Assembly (NCBI RefSeq): GCF_000527135.1
Contig: NZ_AZUP01000001.1
Span: forward strand, 372,001-436,000
DNA: 64,000 nucleotides
Direction of reading: 5' to 3'
Source of the DNA: Methyloversatilis discipulorum
GTDB taxonomy: Bacteria > Pseudomonadota > Gammaproteobacteria > Burkholderiales > Rhodocyclaceae
Every line of letters starts with the position of its first letter. Position 1 is the first letter of the stretch. The position numbers were made by a program, and so were the translations under genes. The notes beneath the pieces were generated by a model that worked only from the letters and a program-made list of their open reading frames with translations, ran no database searches and was not told where the DNA came from. Positions 45,554 through 54,398 of this stretch are shown piece after piece.

Positions 45554-46440
45554 CCGACATCACTCATTGCGGCTTCATCGCCATCGTCGGTCGACCCAAC
45601 GTCGGCAAGTCGACGCTGATGAACCGGCTGATCGGCCAGAAGGTGAGCATCACCTCGGCCAAGGCGCAGACCACGCGTCACCGCATCCACGGCGTGCTGA
45701 CGCGCGACGCGCACCAGTTCGTGTTCGTCGATACGCCCGGCTTCCAGACCAAGCACCGCAATGCGCTCAACCGCGTGATGAATCGCGCGGTCACGCAGGC
45801 GCTGGCCGACGTGGACGTGATCCTGTTCGTCATTGAAGCCGGTCGGCTGACCGAGGCCGACGAAGAGGTGATCGCGCTGCTGCCGAAGGACCGCCCAGTG
45901 CTGCTGCTGCTGAACAAGACCGACAAGACCGGCGACCGCGCCAAGCTGCTGCCCTTCGTCGAACGCATCGCGAAGCTGCACGACTTCCACGCCATCATGC
46001 CGGTCAGCGCGCAGCGCGGCGACGGGCTCGATGCGCTGCTGAAGGTGGCCGGCGAACTGCTGCCGGAAGGTCAGGCGATGTTCGACGCCGACGACTTCAC
46101 CGACCGTAGCGAGCGCTTCCTCGCCGCCGAATACATTCGCGAAAAACTGTTCCGGCAACTGGGTGACGAACTGCCTTACGGGCTGGCGGTCGAGATCGAG
46201 CGCTTCGAGGCGGAAGGCACTCTGCGCCGCATCGCCGCCTGTGTCATCGTCAGCCGCGAGGCGCACAAGGGCATCGTGATCGGGCAGGGCGGCGAGGTAC
46301 TGAAGTCGGTCGGTTCGGCCGCGCGCAGCGATATGGAGAAAGTGTTCGGTTCCAAGGTCTTTCTCGAACTGCACGTGAAGGTGCGCAGCGGCTGGGCCGA
46401 CGACGAGCGCGCGCTGAAGAGCCTGGGCTTCGAGCCATGA
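45550..46440 (+). CDS. era: GTPase Era
   Basis: 296 residues. G1 is GRPNVGKSTLMNRLIGQ; KAQTTRHRIHG (G2), DTPGFQ (G3), NKTDK (G4) and SAQRGDG (G5) follow, then the C-terminal KH domain (VSREAHKGIVIGQGGEVLKSVG). Era binds 16S rRNA during 30S assembly. Confidence 0.97.
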   Translation: MTDITHCGFIAIVGRPNVGKSTLMNRLIGQKVSITSAKAQTTRHRIHGVLTRDAHQFVFVDTPGFQTKHRNALNRVMNRAVTQALADVDVILFVIEAGRLTEADEEVIALLPKDRPVLLLLNKTDKTGDRAKLLPFVERIAKLHDFHAIMPVSAQRGDGLDALLKVAGELLPEGQAMFDADDFTDRSERFLAAEYIREKLFRQLGDELPYGLAVEIERFEAEGTLRRIAACVIVSREAHKGIVIGQGGEVLKSVGSAARSDMEKVFGSKVFLELHVKVRSGWADDERALKSLGFEP

Positions 46441-46498
46441 CCACTTCGGTGATGCGCGCCATCCGCGCTGACGGGCCCACTGCCGGGAAGGCCGTGCC

Positions 46499-47230
46499 GT
46501 GAGCTCCGGCAAGCAGCGGGTGGACGGCCAGCCGGCCTTCCTGCTGCAGGCACACCCCTATCGCGAAACGAGCCTGGTGGTCGACGTGTTCAGCCGCGAC
46601 TTCGGCCGCATCGGCCTGGTGGCGCGCGGCGCCAAACGGCCGCGTTCGCAGCTGCGTGGCGTGCTGGTCGAATTCCAGCCGCTGGATCTGGGCTGGTTCG
46701 GTGCCGGCGAACTGCGCACGCTGGCGCGTGCCGAATGGCAGCGTGCATGGCCCATGCTGTCCGGTCCGCGTCTGCTGCTGGGCTACTATCTGAACGAATT
46801 GCTGCAGCGCCTGCTGGCGCGCGACGATGCGCATCCGGCGCTGTTCGACCTGTACGCCGAGGCGGTGCAGAAGCTCGCGCTGGCGCCGGCCGAGACGGTG
46901 CGCCACGAGGCGCTGCTGCGCGGTTTCGAGAAGGCGCTGCTGCGCGAACTGGGCTACGGACTGACGCTCGATCACGATGCCAACGGTGACGCGATCGATC
47001 CGGCGGCGCACTACATGTACAAGCCCGAACTCGGTCTGCTCGAAGGTGAGGGCGGTGTGGACGAGGTCAGCCTGAGCGGTGCGCAGGCGCTGGCCATCCA
47101 CGCCGACGACTACGCCGACGCGCAGGTTGCGCGGCTGGCGAAGACACTGATGCGCGTGCTGATCGCGCATTATCTGCAGGGACAGGAGCTGCGCACGCGG
47201 CGCGTTTTCATCGAACTACAGGATCTCTGA
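46499..47230 (+). CDS. recO: DNA repair protein RecO
   Basis: 243 residues. An N-terminal OB fold ([39 protein letters not shown]) is followed by a helical domain. It loads RecA with RecR onto SSB-coated gaps. No zinc-binding cysteines are present, as in proteobacterial RecO. The start is GTG 46499 with GGGAAGG upstream. Confidence 0.93.
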   Translation: MSSGKQRVDGQPAFLLQAHPYRETSLVVDVFSRDFGRIGLVARGAKRPRSQLRGVLVEFQPLDLGWFGAGELRTLARAEWQRAWPMLSGPRLLLGYYLNELLQRLLARDDAHPALFDLYAEAVQKLALAPAETVRHEALLRGFEKALLRELGYGLTLDHDANGDAIDPAAHYMYKPELGLLEGEGGVDEVSLSGAQALAIHADDYADAQVARLAKTLMRVLIAHYLQGQELRTRRVFIELQDL

Positions 47231-47232
47231 AC

Positions 47233-47988
47233 ATGATCGAACTGGGCGTCAATATCGACCACGTGGCCACGATACGGCAGGCCCGCCGCACCTATGAACC
47301 GGATCCGGTATGGGCGGCGGTCGAGGCCCACCTGGGCGGTGCCGACGGCATCACCGTGCACCTGCGAGAAGACCGCCGCCACATCCAGGACGACGACGTG
47401 CGCCGGCTGCGCGATCTGGTGCACATCAAGCTCAATCTCGAAATGGCGGCCACCGAGGAAATGGTGGGCATTGCCTGCGCGCTGAAGCCGGAAATGGCGA
47501 TGCTGGTGCCGGAAGGCCGGCACGAGGTGACGACCGAGGGCGGGCTGGACATCGTGTCGCAGGAAGAGCGTCTTACCGGTGTGGTCGGCCGCCTGCGCGA
47601 CGCAGGCATCGTCACCAGCGTGTTCATCGACGCCGAGCCAGCGCAGATCGAGGCGGCCGCGCGCATCGGTGCCCAGGTATGCGAGGTGCACACCGGCCCC
47701 TACGCTCACGCCTTCCACGGCCTCGGCCGCGATCGCGAATCGCAGGCGGTGGTGGTCGAGCTCGATAAGGTGCGCGCCGGCGGCAAGCTCATCCGCGACC
47801 TCGGCATGCGTTTCAACGCCGGCCACGCGCTGAACTACGCCAACGTGCAGCCGGTGGCCGAACTGCCGGGCGTGCGCGAACTGCACATCGGCCACGCCAT
47901 CGTCAGCCGCTCGGTGTTCGTCGGTCTGCGCGAAGCGGTGCGCGAAATGAAGGCACTGATGCGCGAGGCGGCCGGGAGGGCTGCGTGA
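47233..47988 (+). CDS. pdxJ: Pyridoxine 5'-phosphate synthase
   Basis: 251 residues. [19 protein letters not shown] at the start, [34 protein letters not shown] and [15 protein letters not shown] are diagnostic of PdxJ, a TIM barrel. It condenses 1-deoxyxylulose 5-phosphate with 3-amino-2-oxopropyl phosphate. The start lies 2 bases after recO; the end overlaps acpS. Confidence 0.97.
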   Translation: MIELGVNIDHVATIRQARRTYEPDPVWAAVEAHLGGADGITVHLREDRRHIQDDDVRRLRDLVHIKLNLEMAATEEMVGIACALKPEMAMLVPEGRHEVTTEGGLDIVSQEERLTGVVGRLRDAGIVTSVFIDAEPAQIEAAARIGAQVCEVHTGPYAHAFHGLGRDRESQAVVVELDKVRAGGKLIRDLGMRFNAGHALNYANVQPVAELPGVRELHIGHAIVSRSVFVGLREAVREMKALMREAAGRAA

Positions 47989-48374
47989 TCTTCGGCGTCG
48001 GCACCGACCTGTGCGGCGTCGCGCGTTTTGAGCGCATGCTGGCCGAGGACGGTGACGCCATCGCGCGGCGCATCCTCGCCGCCGCCGAAGTGCCCGAGTA
48101 CGAATCGGCGAAGCAGCCGGCGCATTTCCTGGCCAAGCGCTTCGCTGCCAAGGAGGCGCTGGGCAAGGCGCTGGGCACCGGCATCCGTACGCCGGTGCTG
48201 CTGCGTTCGATTGCCGTGACGCACGACGATCTGGGCAAACCTGCCTTCGCCTACGACGAAACGTTGACGGCGTGGATGAGCGCACGCGGCCTGCGTGCCC
48301 ATCTGTCGCTATCCGACGAAACCGAACACGCGCTTGCCTTCGTGGTGGTCGAGCGCACGGAGAACACTGCATGA
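47985..48374 (+). CDS. acpS: Holo-ACP synthase
   Basis: 129 residues. [16 protein letters not shown] (Mg-binding aspartate) and [19 protein letters not shown] are the family motifs. It transfers phosphopantetheine to AcpP. The start is GTG 47985, overlapping pdxJ. pdxJ-acpS adjacency is conserved. Confidence 0.96.
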   Translation: MIFGVGTDLCGVARFERMLAEDGDAIARRILAAAEVPEYESAKQPAHFLAKRFAAKEALGKALGTGIRTPVLLRSIAVTHDDLGKPAFAYDETLTAWMSARGLRAHLSLSDETEHALAFVVVERTENTA

Positions 48375-49405
48375 GAACGACCCCGCCCGGACCGGTCATG
48401 ATCGACGTGGCCGGCTTCGAACTGGATGCCGAAGACCGCGAGCTGCTGGCTCACCCGTCGGTCGGTGGGCTCATCCTGTTCGCGCGCAACTTCCATGACG
48501 CGCAACAGCTGGCCGCGCTGACCGATGCCATCCACGCAGTGCGCAGGCCGCCGCTGCTGATCGCGGTCGATCACGAAGGTGGCCGGGTGCAGCGCTTCAA
48601 GTCCGATGGCTTTACCCATCTGCCGTCGATGCGCACGCTGGGTATTCGCTACGAGGCGGACGCACAAGGCGCGCTGGCCGACGCACGTGCCGCCGGCTAT
48701 GTACTGGCGGCCGAACTGCGCGCGCTCGGCGTTGATCTGTCCTTCACGCCGGTGCTCGATCTCGATTTCGGTCGCAGCGGCGTGATTGGCGATCGCGCCT
48801 TCCACCGTGACCCGGCCATCGTCGCGCCGCTGGCGGGTGCATTGGCGGAGGGCCTGCGCGCGGCCGGCATGAAGTCGGTCGGCAAGCACTTCCCCGGCCA
48901 CGGCTTTGCCGAGGCCGATTCGCACGTCGCGATTCCGGTCGACGAGCGCGACTTCGACACCATCTGGGCCGACGACATCCGTCCCTACATCGACCTCGGC
49001 AAGCAGATCGACGCGGTCATGCCAGCGCACGTGATCTATCCCGCGGTCGATCGCATGCCGGCCGGTTTTTCGCGCGCCTGGGTGCAGGGCATCCTGCGCG
49101 AGAAGCTCGCTTTTGATGGCGTGGTGTTCAGCGACGACCTGTCGATGGAAGGCGCGTCAGTGGCGGGCGACGTGGTCGCGCGCGCCGAAGCGGCGTGGGA
49201 TGCGGGCTGCGACATGGTGCTGGTGTGCAATGCGCGCGACCAGGCGGTGAAGCTGATCGACGGCTGGCGCCCTGCATTCGACAGCGTGCGCAGTGCGCGC
49301 GTCGAGTCGCTGATGCCGAAACAACCCTACGGGGATCGCACGGTGCTGGCACAGGACGCACGCTATCGCGATGCGCTCGGCACGGTGCAGCGCCTGATCG
49401 CCTGA
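48371..49405 (+). CDS. nagZ: Beta-N-acetylhexosaminidase
   Basis: 344 residues, glycoside hydrolase family 3. GLILFARNF, VDHEGGRVQRF, KHFPGHGFAEADSH (catalytic His-Asp loop) and FSDDLSMEGA (nucleophile Asp) are intact. It recycles peptidoglycan by removing N-acetylglucosamine in the cytoplasm. ATG 48371 overlaps acpS. Confidence 0.95.
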   Translation: MRTTPPGPVMIDVAGFELDAEDRELLAHPSVGGLILFARNFHDAQQLAALTDAIHAVRRPPLLIAVDHEGGRVQRFKSDGFTHLPSMRTLGIRYEADAQGALADARAAGYVLAAELRALGVDLSFTPVLDLDFGRSGVIGDRAFHRDPAIVAPLAGALAEGLRAAGMKSVGKHFPGHGFAEADSHVAIPVDERDFDTIWADDIRPYIDLGKQIDAVMPAHVIYPAVDRMPAGFSRAWVQGILREKLAFDGVVFSDDLSMEGASVAGDVVARAEAAWDAGCDMVLVCNARDQAVKLIDGWRPAFDSVRSARVESLMPKQPYGDRTVLAQDARYRDALGTVQRLIA

Positions 49406-49423
49406 CAGAGGACACCGCGAGGC

Positions 49424-51202
49424 ATGGGTTTCGACGCGAAGGCCTGGTTGCCGACGGTGCCGGAGGATCCCGGCGTCTATCGCATGATAGGCGCCGAGGA
49501 GGACGTGCTCTACGTCGGCAAGGCGAAGAACCTGCGCCGGCGCGTGTCGTCCTACTTCCAGCGCACGCCGTCGAGCCCGCGCATCGGCCTCATGGTGGCG
49601 CAGGTCGCGCGGGTGGACATCACCGTCGTCAGGTCGGAAGCCGAGGCCCTCATCCTCGAGAACAACCTGATCAAGAGCCTGCGGCCGAAGTACAACATCC
49701 TGTTCCGGGACGACAAGTCCTACCCCTACATCCGCATCAGCAACGACCGCTTTCCGCGCATCGGCTTCTTCCGCGGCACCGTGGGGCGCGACGCGCGTTA
49801 CTTCGGGCCGCTGCCGAACGTTTGGGCGGTGCGCGACACGATACAGCTGGTGCAGCGTGCCTTCCTGCTGCGCACCTGCGAAAACAGCGTGTTCGCCAAC
49901 CGTTCGCGGCCCTGTCTATTGCACCAGATCCACCGCTGTTCAGCGCCCTGCGTCGACCTCGTGTCGAAGGAGGACTACGACGAGGACGTGCGACTGACCG
50001 CGCTTTTCCTGAATGGCCGTCATTCCGAGGTGATCGACAAGCTGTCGGCGCAGATGAACGCCGCCGCCGAAGCGCTCGCCTTCGAGAAGGCGGCGCAGAT
50101 ACGCGACCAGATCCGTGCGCTGTCCAAGGTGCTGCACAAGCAGTTCGCTGACAGCGCGCGCGACGAGGACCTCGACATCGTCGTGGCCATCGAGCGCGAC
50201 GGCGCCGCCTGCGTCAATCACGCGATGGTGCGCGGCGGCCGCCACCTCGGCGATCACGCCCACTTCCCGGCGGCCGGGCAGGGCAGCGCGGCCGACATGC
50301 TGGTGGCTTTCCTCAGCCAGCACTACGCAAGCGGCAACGCGCCCAGGCGCATCGTTGTCAATGTGCTGCCGGAGGATGAAGTGGAGGCCCCGCTGCCCGG
50401 CTCGACACTTGCGCTCGCCCGCAACGAACGCGAACGCGCGTGGGCGGACATGGCGCTGAAGAACGCCGAGATCGCGCTGCGCGCGAAGATCGACGCCGGC
50501 GCGCGCGCGTCGCACCGCGTCGCCGCACTGGTCGAGGCGCTCGAACTCGATATCGCACCGGAGCGCATCGAATGCTTCGACATCAGTCACACGATGGGTG
50601 AAGCGACCGTCGCCTCCTGTGTCGTGTGGGCCAACGGCGCGATGCGCAACGGCGAGTACCGCCGCTACAACATCGACGGCATCACGCCGGGTGACGACTA
50701 CGCGGCGATGCGTCAGGTGCTGACGCGGCGCTACGAGAAGGTGGCGAGCGGCGAGGGCGCGCGGCCCGATCTGGTGCTGATCGACGGCGGCAAGGGCCAG
50801 CTCGGCATCGCCGTCGAGGTGATGGCCGAACTCGGGCTCGATCTGCCGCTGGTCGGCGTGGCCAAGGGCGAAGAGCGCAAGATGGGCGCCGAGGAGCTGA
50901 TACGCCCGGGTGTCGCCGCGGGCCTGGTGCTTGGTCCCGACCACCCGGCCCTGCACCTGATCGCCGAAATCCGCGACGAGGCGCACCGTTTCGCCATCGC
51001 GGGTCACCGCGCCAAGCGCGCGAAGAAGCGGCTGACGTCGACGCTGGAAGACATTCCGGGCATCGGTCCGGCGCGCCGCAAGCGCCTGCTCACCACCTTC
51101 GGCGGGCTGGCCGGCGTGCGCAATGCCACGGTCGAAGACCTGTGCCGGGTCGAAGGCATCAGCCGCAAGCTCGCCGAACAGATACAGCGGCAGTTAAACT
51201 AG
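49424..51202 (+). CDS. uvrC: Excinuclease ABC subunit C
   Basis: 592 residues. GIY-YIG domain at the N-terminus (PGVYRMIGAEEDVLYVGKAKNLRRR), UvrB-interacting UVR helix near residue 210, RNase H-like catalytic domain (ECFDISHTMGEATVASCVVW; LVLIDGGKGQLG) and tandem HhH at the C-terminus (LEDIPGIGPARRKRLL, VEGISRKLAEQI). It makes both incisions in nucleotide excision repair. Confidence 0.97.
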   Translation: MGFDAKAWLPTVPEDPGVYRMIGAEEDVLYVGKAKNLRRRVSSYFQRTPSSPRIGLMVAQVARVDITVVRSEAEALILENNLIKSLRPKYNILFRDDKSYPYIRISNDRFPRIGFFRGTVGRDARYFGPLPNVWAVRDTIQLVQRAFLLRTCENSVFANRSRPCLLHQIHRCSAPCVDLVSKEDYDEDVRLTALFLNGRHSEVIDKLSAQMNAAAEALAFEKAAQIRDQIRALSKVLHKQFADSARDEDLDIVVAIERDGAACVNHAMVRGGRHLGDHAHFPAAGQGSAADMLVAFLSQHYASGNAPRRIVVNVLPEDEVEAPLPGSTLALARNERERAWADMALKNAEIALRAKIDAGARASHRVAALVEALELDIAPERIECFDISHTMGEATVASCVVWANGAMRNGEYRRYNIDGITPGDDYAAMRQVLTRRYEKVASGEGARPDLVLIDGGKGQLGIAVEVMAELGLDLPLVGVAKGEERKMGAEELIRPGVAAGLVLGPDHPALHLIAEIRDEAHRFAIAGHRAKRAKKRLTSTLEDIPGIGPARRKRLLTTFGGLAGVRNATVEDLCRVEGISRKLAEQIQRQLN

Positions 51203-51207
51203 GGCAC

Positions 51208-51780
51208 ATGTTTACGCTGCCAACCGCGCTGACCTGGGCGCGCATCCTGCTCATTCCGCTGTTCGTCGGCGTTTTCTTCCTGCCTGACCAGACGCTGGTG
51301 ATGCCGGACAAGAACCTGATCGCGACCGTCGTGTTCGTCATCGCGGCCATCACCGACTGGCTCGACGGCTACCTCGCGCGCACGCTGAACCAGACGTCCG
51401 CCTTCGGTGCTTTCCTCGACCCGGTGGCCGACAAGCTGATGGTGGCGGCAGCCCTGATCATGCTGGTCGAGCTCGACCGCACCAGCACCGTCATCGCCCT
51501 CATCATCATCGGTCGCGAAATCACCATTTCCGCTTTGCGCGAATGGATGGCCAAGGTGGGGGCGGCGCGCAGCGTCGCCGTGTCGATGATAGGCAAGGTG
51601 AAAACGACGGCGCAGATGATCGCCATCCCGATGCTGCTGTACTTCGATCCGCTGTTCGGCATCGACGTCGGCTTCATCGGCGGCAAGCTGATCTGGATCG
51701 CCGCGGTGCTCACCGTGTGGTCCATGGTGTACTACATGCGAAAGGCATGGCCCGAACTGCGTGCGCGCAAGGCGATCTGA
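51208..51780 (+). CDS. pgsA: CDP-diacylglycerol-glycerol-3-phosphate 3-phosphatidyltransferase
   Basis: 190 residues, integral membrane. The CDP-alcohol phosphotransferase motif D-G-x2-A-R-x8-G-x3-D-x3-D is at ITDWLDGYLARTLNQTSAFG then FLDPVADKLM. It makes phosphatidylglycerophosphate. The ATG at 51208 follows the uvrC stop by 5 bases. The uvrC-pgsA-tRNA order matches E. coli. Confidence 0.95.
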   Translation: MFTLPTALTWARILLIPLFVGVFFLPDQTLVMPDKNLIATVVFVIAAITDWLDGYLARTLNQTSAFGAFLDPVADKLMVAAALIMLVELDRTSTVIALIIIGREITISALREWMAKVGAARSVAVSMIGKVKTTAQMIAIPMLLYFDPLFGIDVGFIGGKLIWIAAVLTVWSMVYYMRKAWPELRARKAI

Positions 51781-51810
51781 GCGCGCCGCAAAAATCTTCG
51801 GCGCGAAGTG

Positions 51811-51838
51811 TTGACAGCTTTTTCGGCAGGCCTATAAT
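51811..51838 (+). promoter_or_regulatory. tRNA cluster promoter
   Basis: TTGACA at 51811 and TATAAT at 51833, both perfect hexamers, with a 16-base spacer; the expected start lies a few bases before tRNA-Gly. Confidence 0.85.
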
Positions 51839-51851
51839 GCGCGCCTGTCTT

Positions 51852-51927
51852 GCGGGAATAGCTCAGTTGGTAGAGCGCAACCTTGCCAAGGTTGAGGTCG
51901 CGAGTTCGAGCCTCGTTTCCCGCTCCA
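51852..51927 (+). tRNA. glyW: tRNA-Gly (GCC)
   Basis: 76 nt. Acceptor arms GCGGGAA and TTCCCGC pair, anticodon GCC sits in CTTGCCAAG, T arm GTTCGAGCC is typical, and CCA is encoded. An identical copy lies at 52100. Confidence 0.97.
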
Positions 51928-51935
51928 AGATTTGA

Positions 51936-51964
51936 AAAAGGGGAAGTTCTTCTTCCCCTTTTTA
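51936..51964 (+). terminator. Intrinsic terminator-like hairpin between tRNA-Gly and tRNA-Cys
   Basis: AAAAAGGGGAAG and CTTCCCCTTTTT pair around TTCTT, followed by T residues. It lies inside the tRNA cluster, so it would have to be partly read through, or tRNA-Cys needs its own promoter. Confidence 0.65.
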
Positions 51965-51993
51965 TTTGCAGCCCCTGACCGGGCTGCACCACC

Positions 51994-52067
51994 GGCGAGG
52001 TGGCAGAGTGGTCATGCAGCGGCCTGCAAAGCCGTGGACGCCGGTTCGATTCCGACCCTCGCCTCCA
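51994..52067 (+). tRNA. cysT: tRNA-Cys (GCA)
   Basis: 74 nt. Acceptor arms GGCGAGG and CCTCGCC pair; anticodon GCA in CCTGCAAAG; T arm GGTTCGATTCC; CCA encoded. Confidence 0.96.
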
Positions 52068-52099
52068 GGACAATTCGGTCGGTACGCAAGTGCCGATAC

Positions 52100-52175
52100 G
52101 CGGGAATAGCTCAGTTGGTAGAGCGCAACCTTGCCAAGGTTGAGGTCGCGAGTTCGAGCCTCGTTTCCCGCTCCA
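52100..52175 (+). tRNA. glyW: tRNA-Gly (GCC), second copy
   Basis: 76 nt, base-for-base the same as the copy at 51852-51927, including the encoded CCA. The flanks differ, so only the mature sequence (plus one base) is duplicated. Confidence 0.97.
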
Positions 52176-52180
52176 ACACC

Positions 52181-52221
52181 CAGAACGGGGACGCCTTTCG
52201 AGGCGTCCCCGTTCTGCTTTT
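52181..52221 (+). terminator. Intrinsic terminator of the tRNA cluster
   Basis: A perfect 15-bp stem (AGAACGGGGACGCCT and AGGCGTCCCCGTTCT) around TTCG, followed by CTTTT. It ends the tRNA transcript. Confidence 0.85.
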
Positions 52222-52343
52222 CAGACCCGCCACCTCCCCTGTATGACGCCTGCCGCGCGCGCGGGCGTGTCGTAATGTCGATGCGTCCCCGCCAGCGGCG
52301 CGATATGCTGGGCCGCTATGCTCAGGCATGAGGTGCAGCATCC

Positions 52344-54398
52344 GTGCGTCCGCTCAAGTCCCGTTTTTTCCTGTGCGTCTTTCTGCCTTGCCTGCTCGCG
52401 CTGTCTTTCGGCGCGTCCGCGGCCAGCGCGGCGGGCACGGTCCGCCTGGTCGCTGCCGAACTGTCGCCGTACATCGGTCCGACGCACGCACGCGAGGGCT
52501 ATGTTGCAGAGCTTGTCCGTAGCGCGTTTGAGCGCGTCGGCTACACGGTGGATATCCGCTTCTATCCGCCGGCGCGCGCGCGCAGCGTCGCCGCATCGGG
52601 GCAGGTCGATGGTCTGCTGCCGGCGCCTGACACCGGTTCGCTGGAGAGCGAGTTCGTGCTGTCGGCGCCGTTTCCCGGCGCCAACGGCGGCCTGCTCAAG
52701 AAGCGGTCGCTCGCCATTCCCTATCCGGCCGACGCGGTTACACGACCGCTGGACACGCTGCGCCAGCTGTCGCACCTGCGCTTTGGCGCAGTGCGTGGCG
52801 CATCGGTGTCGGCCGCCTTCGACGGCGCCGATTTCCTCAAGCGCGAGTACGTCGATCGCGATCTGCAGAATCTCGACAAGCTGGCGCTGGGCCGCATCGA
52901 TCTGATGGTGGTCGACAAATTCCGCGCCAGCGATCTGATGATCCTGCACCGGCCGCACCTGATCGGGCAGCTCGAATTCCTGCGGCCACCGCTGTTCCGC
53001 AGCGATTTTCATGTCGCCTTCTCGCGGCGCGCGCCGCGGCACGAGCGGCTGCGCGCCGACTTCAACCGCGGGCTGTCGGCACTGGTGCGCGAAGGGCGCG
53101 TCGAGGACATCCTGATGCGGCACGGACTGAGCGTGCGCAAGCCACAGGCCTCGGGGCGCGACGTGATCACGGTGGGCACGGTCAACAATCCGGACATGCT
53201 GCTGCTGAAGTCGCTGTCCGCCGAGTTCACGCGCCAGAACCCGGGCGTGCAGATCGAATGGCGGGTGCTGGACGAGAACTCGCTGCGCACGCGTCTGATG
53301 ACCGATCTGGCGATTGCCGATGGCCAGTTCGACGTGATGACCATCGGCTCCTACGAAGCGCCGCTGTGGGCCGCGCGCGGCTGGCTCACGCCTTTCCGCG
53401 ATCTGCCGGCCGCCTACCGCGTCGGCGACCTGCTGGCGCCGGTGCGCGACAGCCTGTCTTTCAGTGGCGAGCTGTATGCCTTGCCCTTTTACGCGGAGAG
53501 CTCGATGACCTTCTACCGGCGCGATCTGTTCCGCGCCGCCGACCTCGTCATGCCGGCGCAGCCGACCTATAACGAAATCCGGCAGCTGGCGGCGCGGCTG
53601 CACGATCCGGCCAAGGGCATCTACGGCATCTGCCTGCGCGGGCGCCCCGGCTGGGGCGAGAACGTGCCGGTGCTCACGACCATGGTGAATACCTTCGGCG
53701 GCCGCTGGTTCGACCCGCTGTGGCGACCGGAAATCGACAGCGCACCGTGGCGCGAGGCGGCGTCGCTGTACGTCGATCTGCTGCGCCGTTACGGACCGCC
53801 CGACGCGCACCTCAACGGCTTTCCGGAAACGCTCGACCTGTTCGCCCGCGGCCGCTGCGCGATGTGGATCGATGCCACGGTGGCGGCCGGCATGCTGTTC
53901 GATCCGCGGACCTCGTCGGTTGCCGCCAGCCTCGGCTTTGCGCCGGCGCCGGTCGAGCGCGTCCGGGACGGCGCGAACTGGCTGTGGGTGTGGTCGCTTG
54001 CGGTGCCTGAATCGTCGCCGAACAAGGCGCTGGCACGCCGCTTTGTCGAATGGGCGACGTCGGCCGATTACGTTCGTCTGGTGGCGGCGCGCCGGGGCTG
54101 GGTCACGGTGCCGCCGGGCACCCGGCAGTCGACCTACGATGCACCCGGCTATCGCGACGCCGCGGCCTTCTCGCGTTTCGTGAACGAAGCCATCGCCAGC
54201 TCGCACACGCGACTGCCGGGGCGCCACTACAGCGGCGTGCAGTGGGTCGGCATCGCGGAATTTCCTGCCATCGGTCATGCCGTCGGCACCGAGCTGGCGC
54301 GTGCATTGCAGGGCGAGCAGGACGTGGATACCGCGCTGCGCAGATCGCAGGCCGAGGTGACGCGGTTGATGCGCGATTCGGGTTACCTGAAGCCCTAG
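52344..54398 (+). CDS. Fused two-module periplasmic solute-binding protein
   Basis: 684 residues with a signal peptide (RFFLCVFLPCLLALSFGASAASA). The first module (residues about 30-265) looks like a family 3 amino-acid-type binding protein (VRLVAAELSPYIG, GYVAELVRSAFERVGYTVDI, LPAPDTGSLESEFVLSAPF). The second (about 270-684) looks like a family 1 sugar-type binding protein (ITVGTVNNPDMLLLKSLSAEFTRQNPGVQIEW, GGRWFDPLWRPEID, DLFARGRCAMWID). No permease or ATPase gene is nearby. The gene ends 4 bases into a hybrid histidine kinase gene on the other strand, so it may feed a signal to that kinase. The start is GTG 52344 with GAGGTG upstream. Confidence 0.85.
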   Translation: MRPLKSRFFLCVFLPCLLALSFGASAASAAGTVRLVAAELSPYIGPTHAREGYVAELVRSAFERVGYTVDIRFYPPARARSVAASGQVDGLLPAPDTGSLESEFVLSAPFPGANGGLLKKRSLAIPYPADAVTRPLDTLRQLSHLRFGAVRGASVSAAFDGADFLKREYVDRDLQNLDKLALGRIDLMVVDKFRASDLMILHRPHLIGQLEFLRPPLFRSDFHVAFSRRAPRHERLRADFNRGLSALVREGRVEDILMRHGLSVRKPQASGRDVITVGTVNNPDMLLLKSLSAEFTRQNPGVQIEWRVLDENSLRTRLMTDLAIADGQFDVMTIGSYEAPLWAARGWLTPFRDLPAAYRVGDLLAPVRDSLSFSGELYALPFYAESSMTFYRRDLFRAADLVMPAQPTYNEIRQLAARLHDPAKGIYGICLRGRPGWGENVPVLTTMVNTFGGRWFDPLWRPEIDSAPWREAASLYVDLLRRYGPPDAHLNGFPETLDLFARGRCAMWIDATVAAGMLFDPRTSSVAASLGFAPAPVERVRDGANWLWVWSLAVPESSPNKALARRFVEWATSADYVRLVAARRGWVTVPPGTRQSTYDAPGYRDAAAFSRFVNEAIASSHTRLPGRHYSGVQWVGIAEFPAIGHAVGTELARALQGEQDVDTALRRSQAEVTRLMRDSGYLKP

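Noticed and set aside
46452..46502. A 16-codon ORF ending in GTGA at the recO start
   Set aside because: It overlaps the recO GTG, but no ribosome site precedes it, so it is probably chance.
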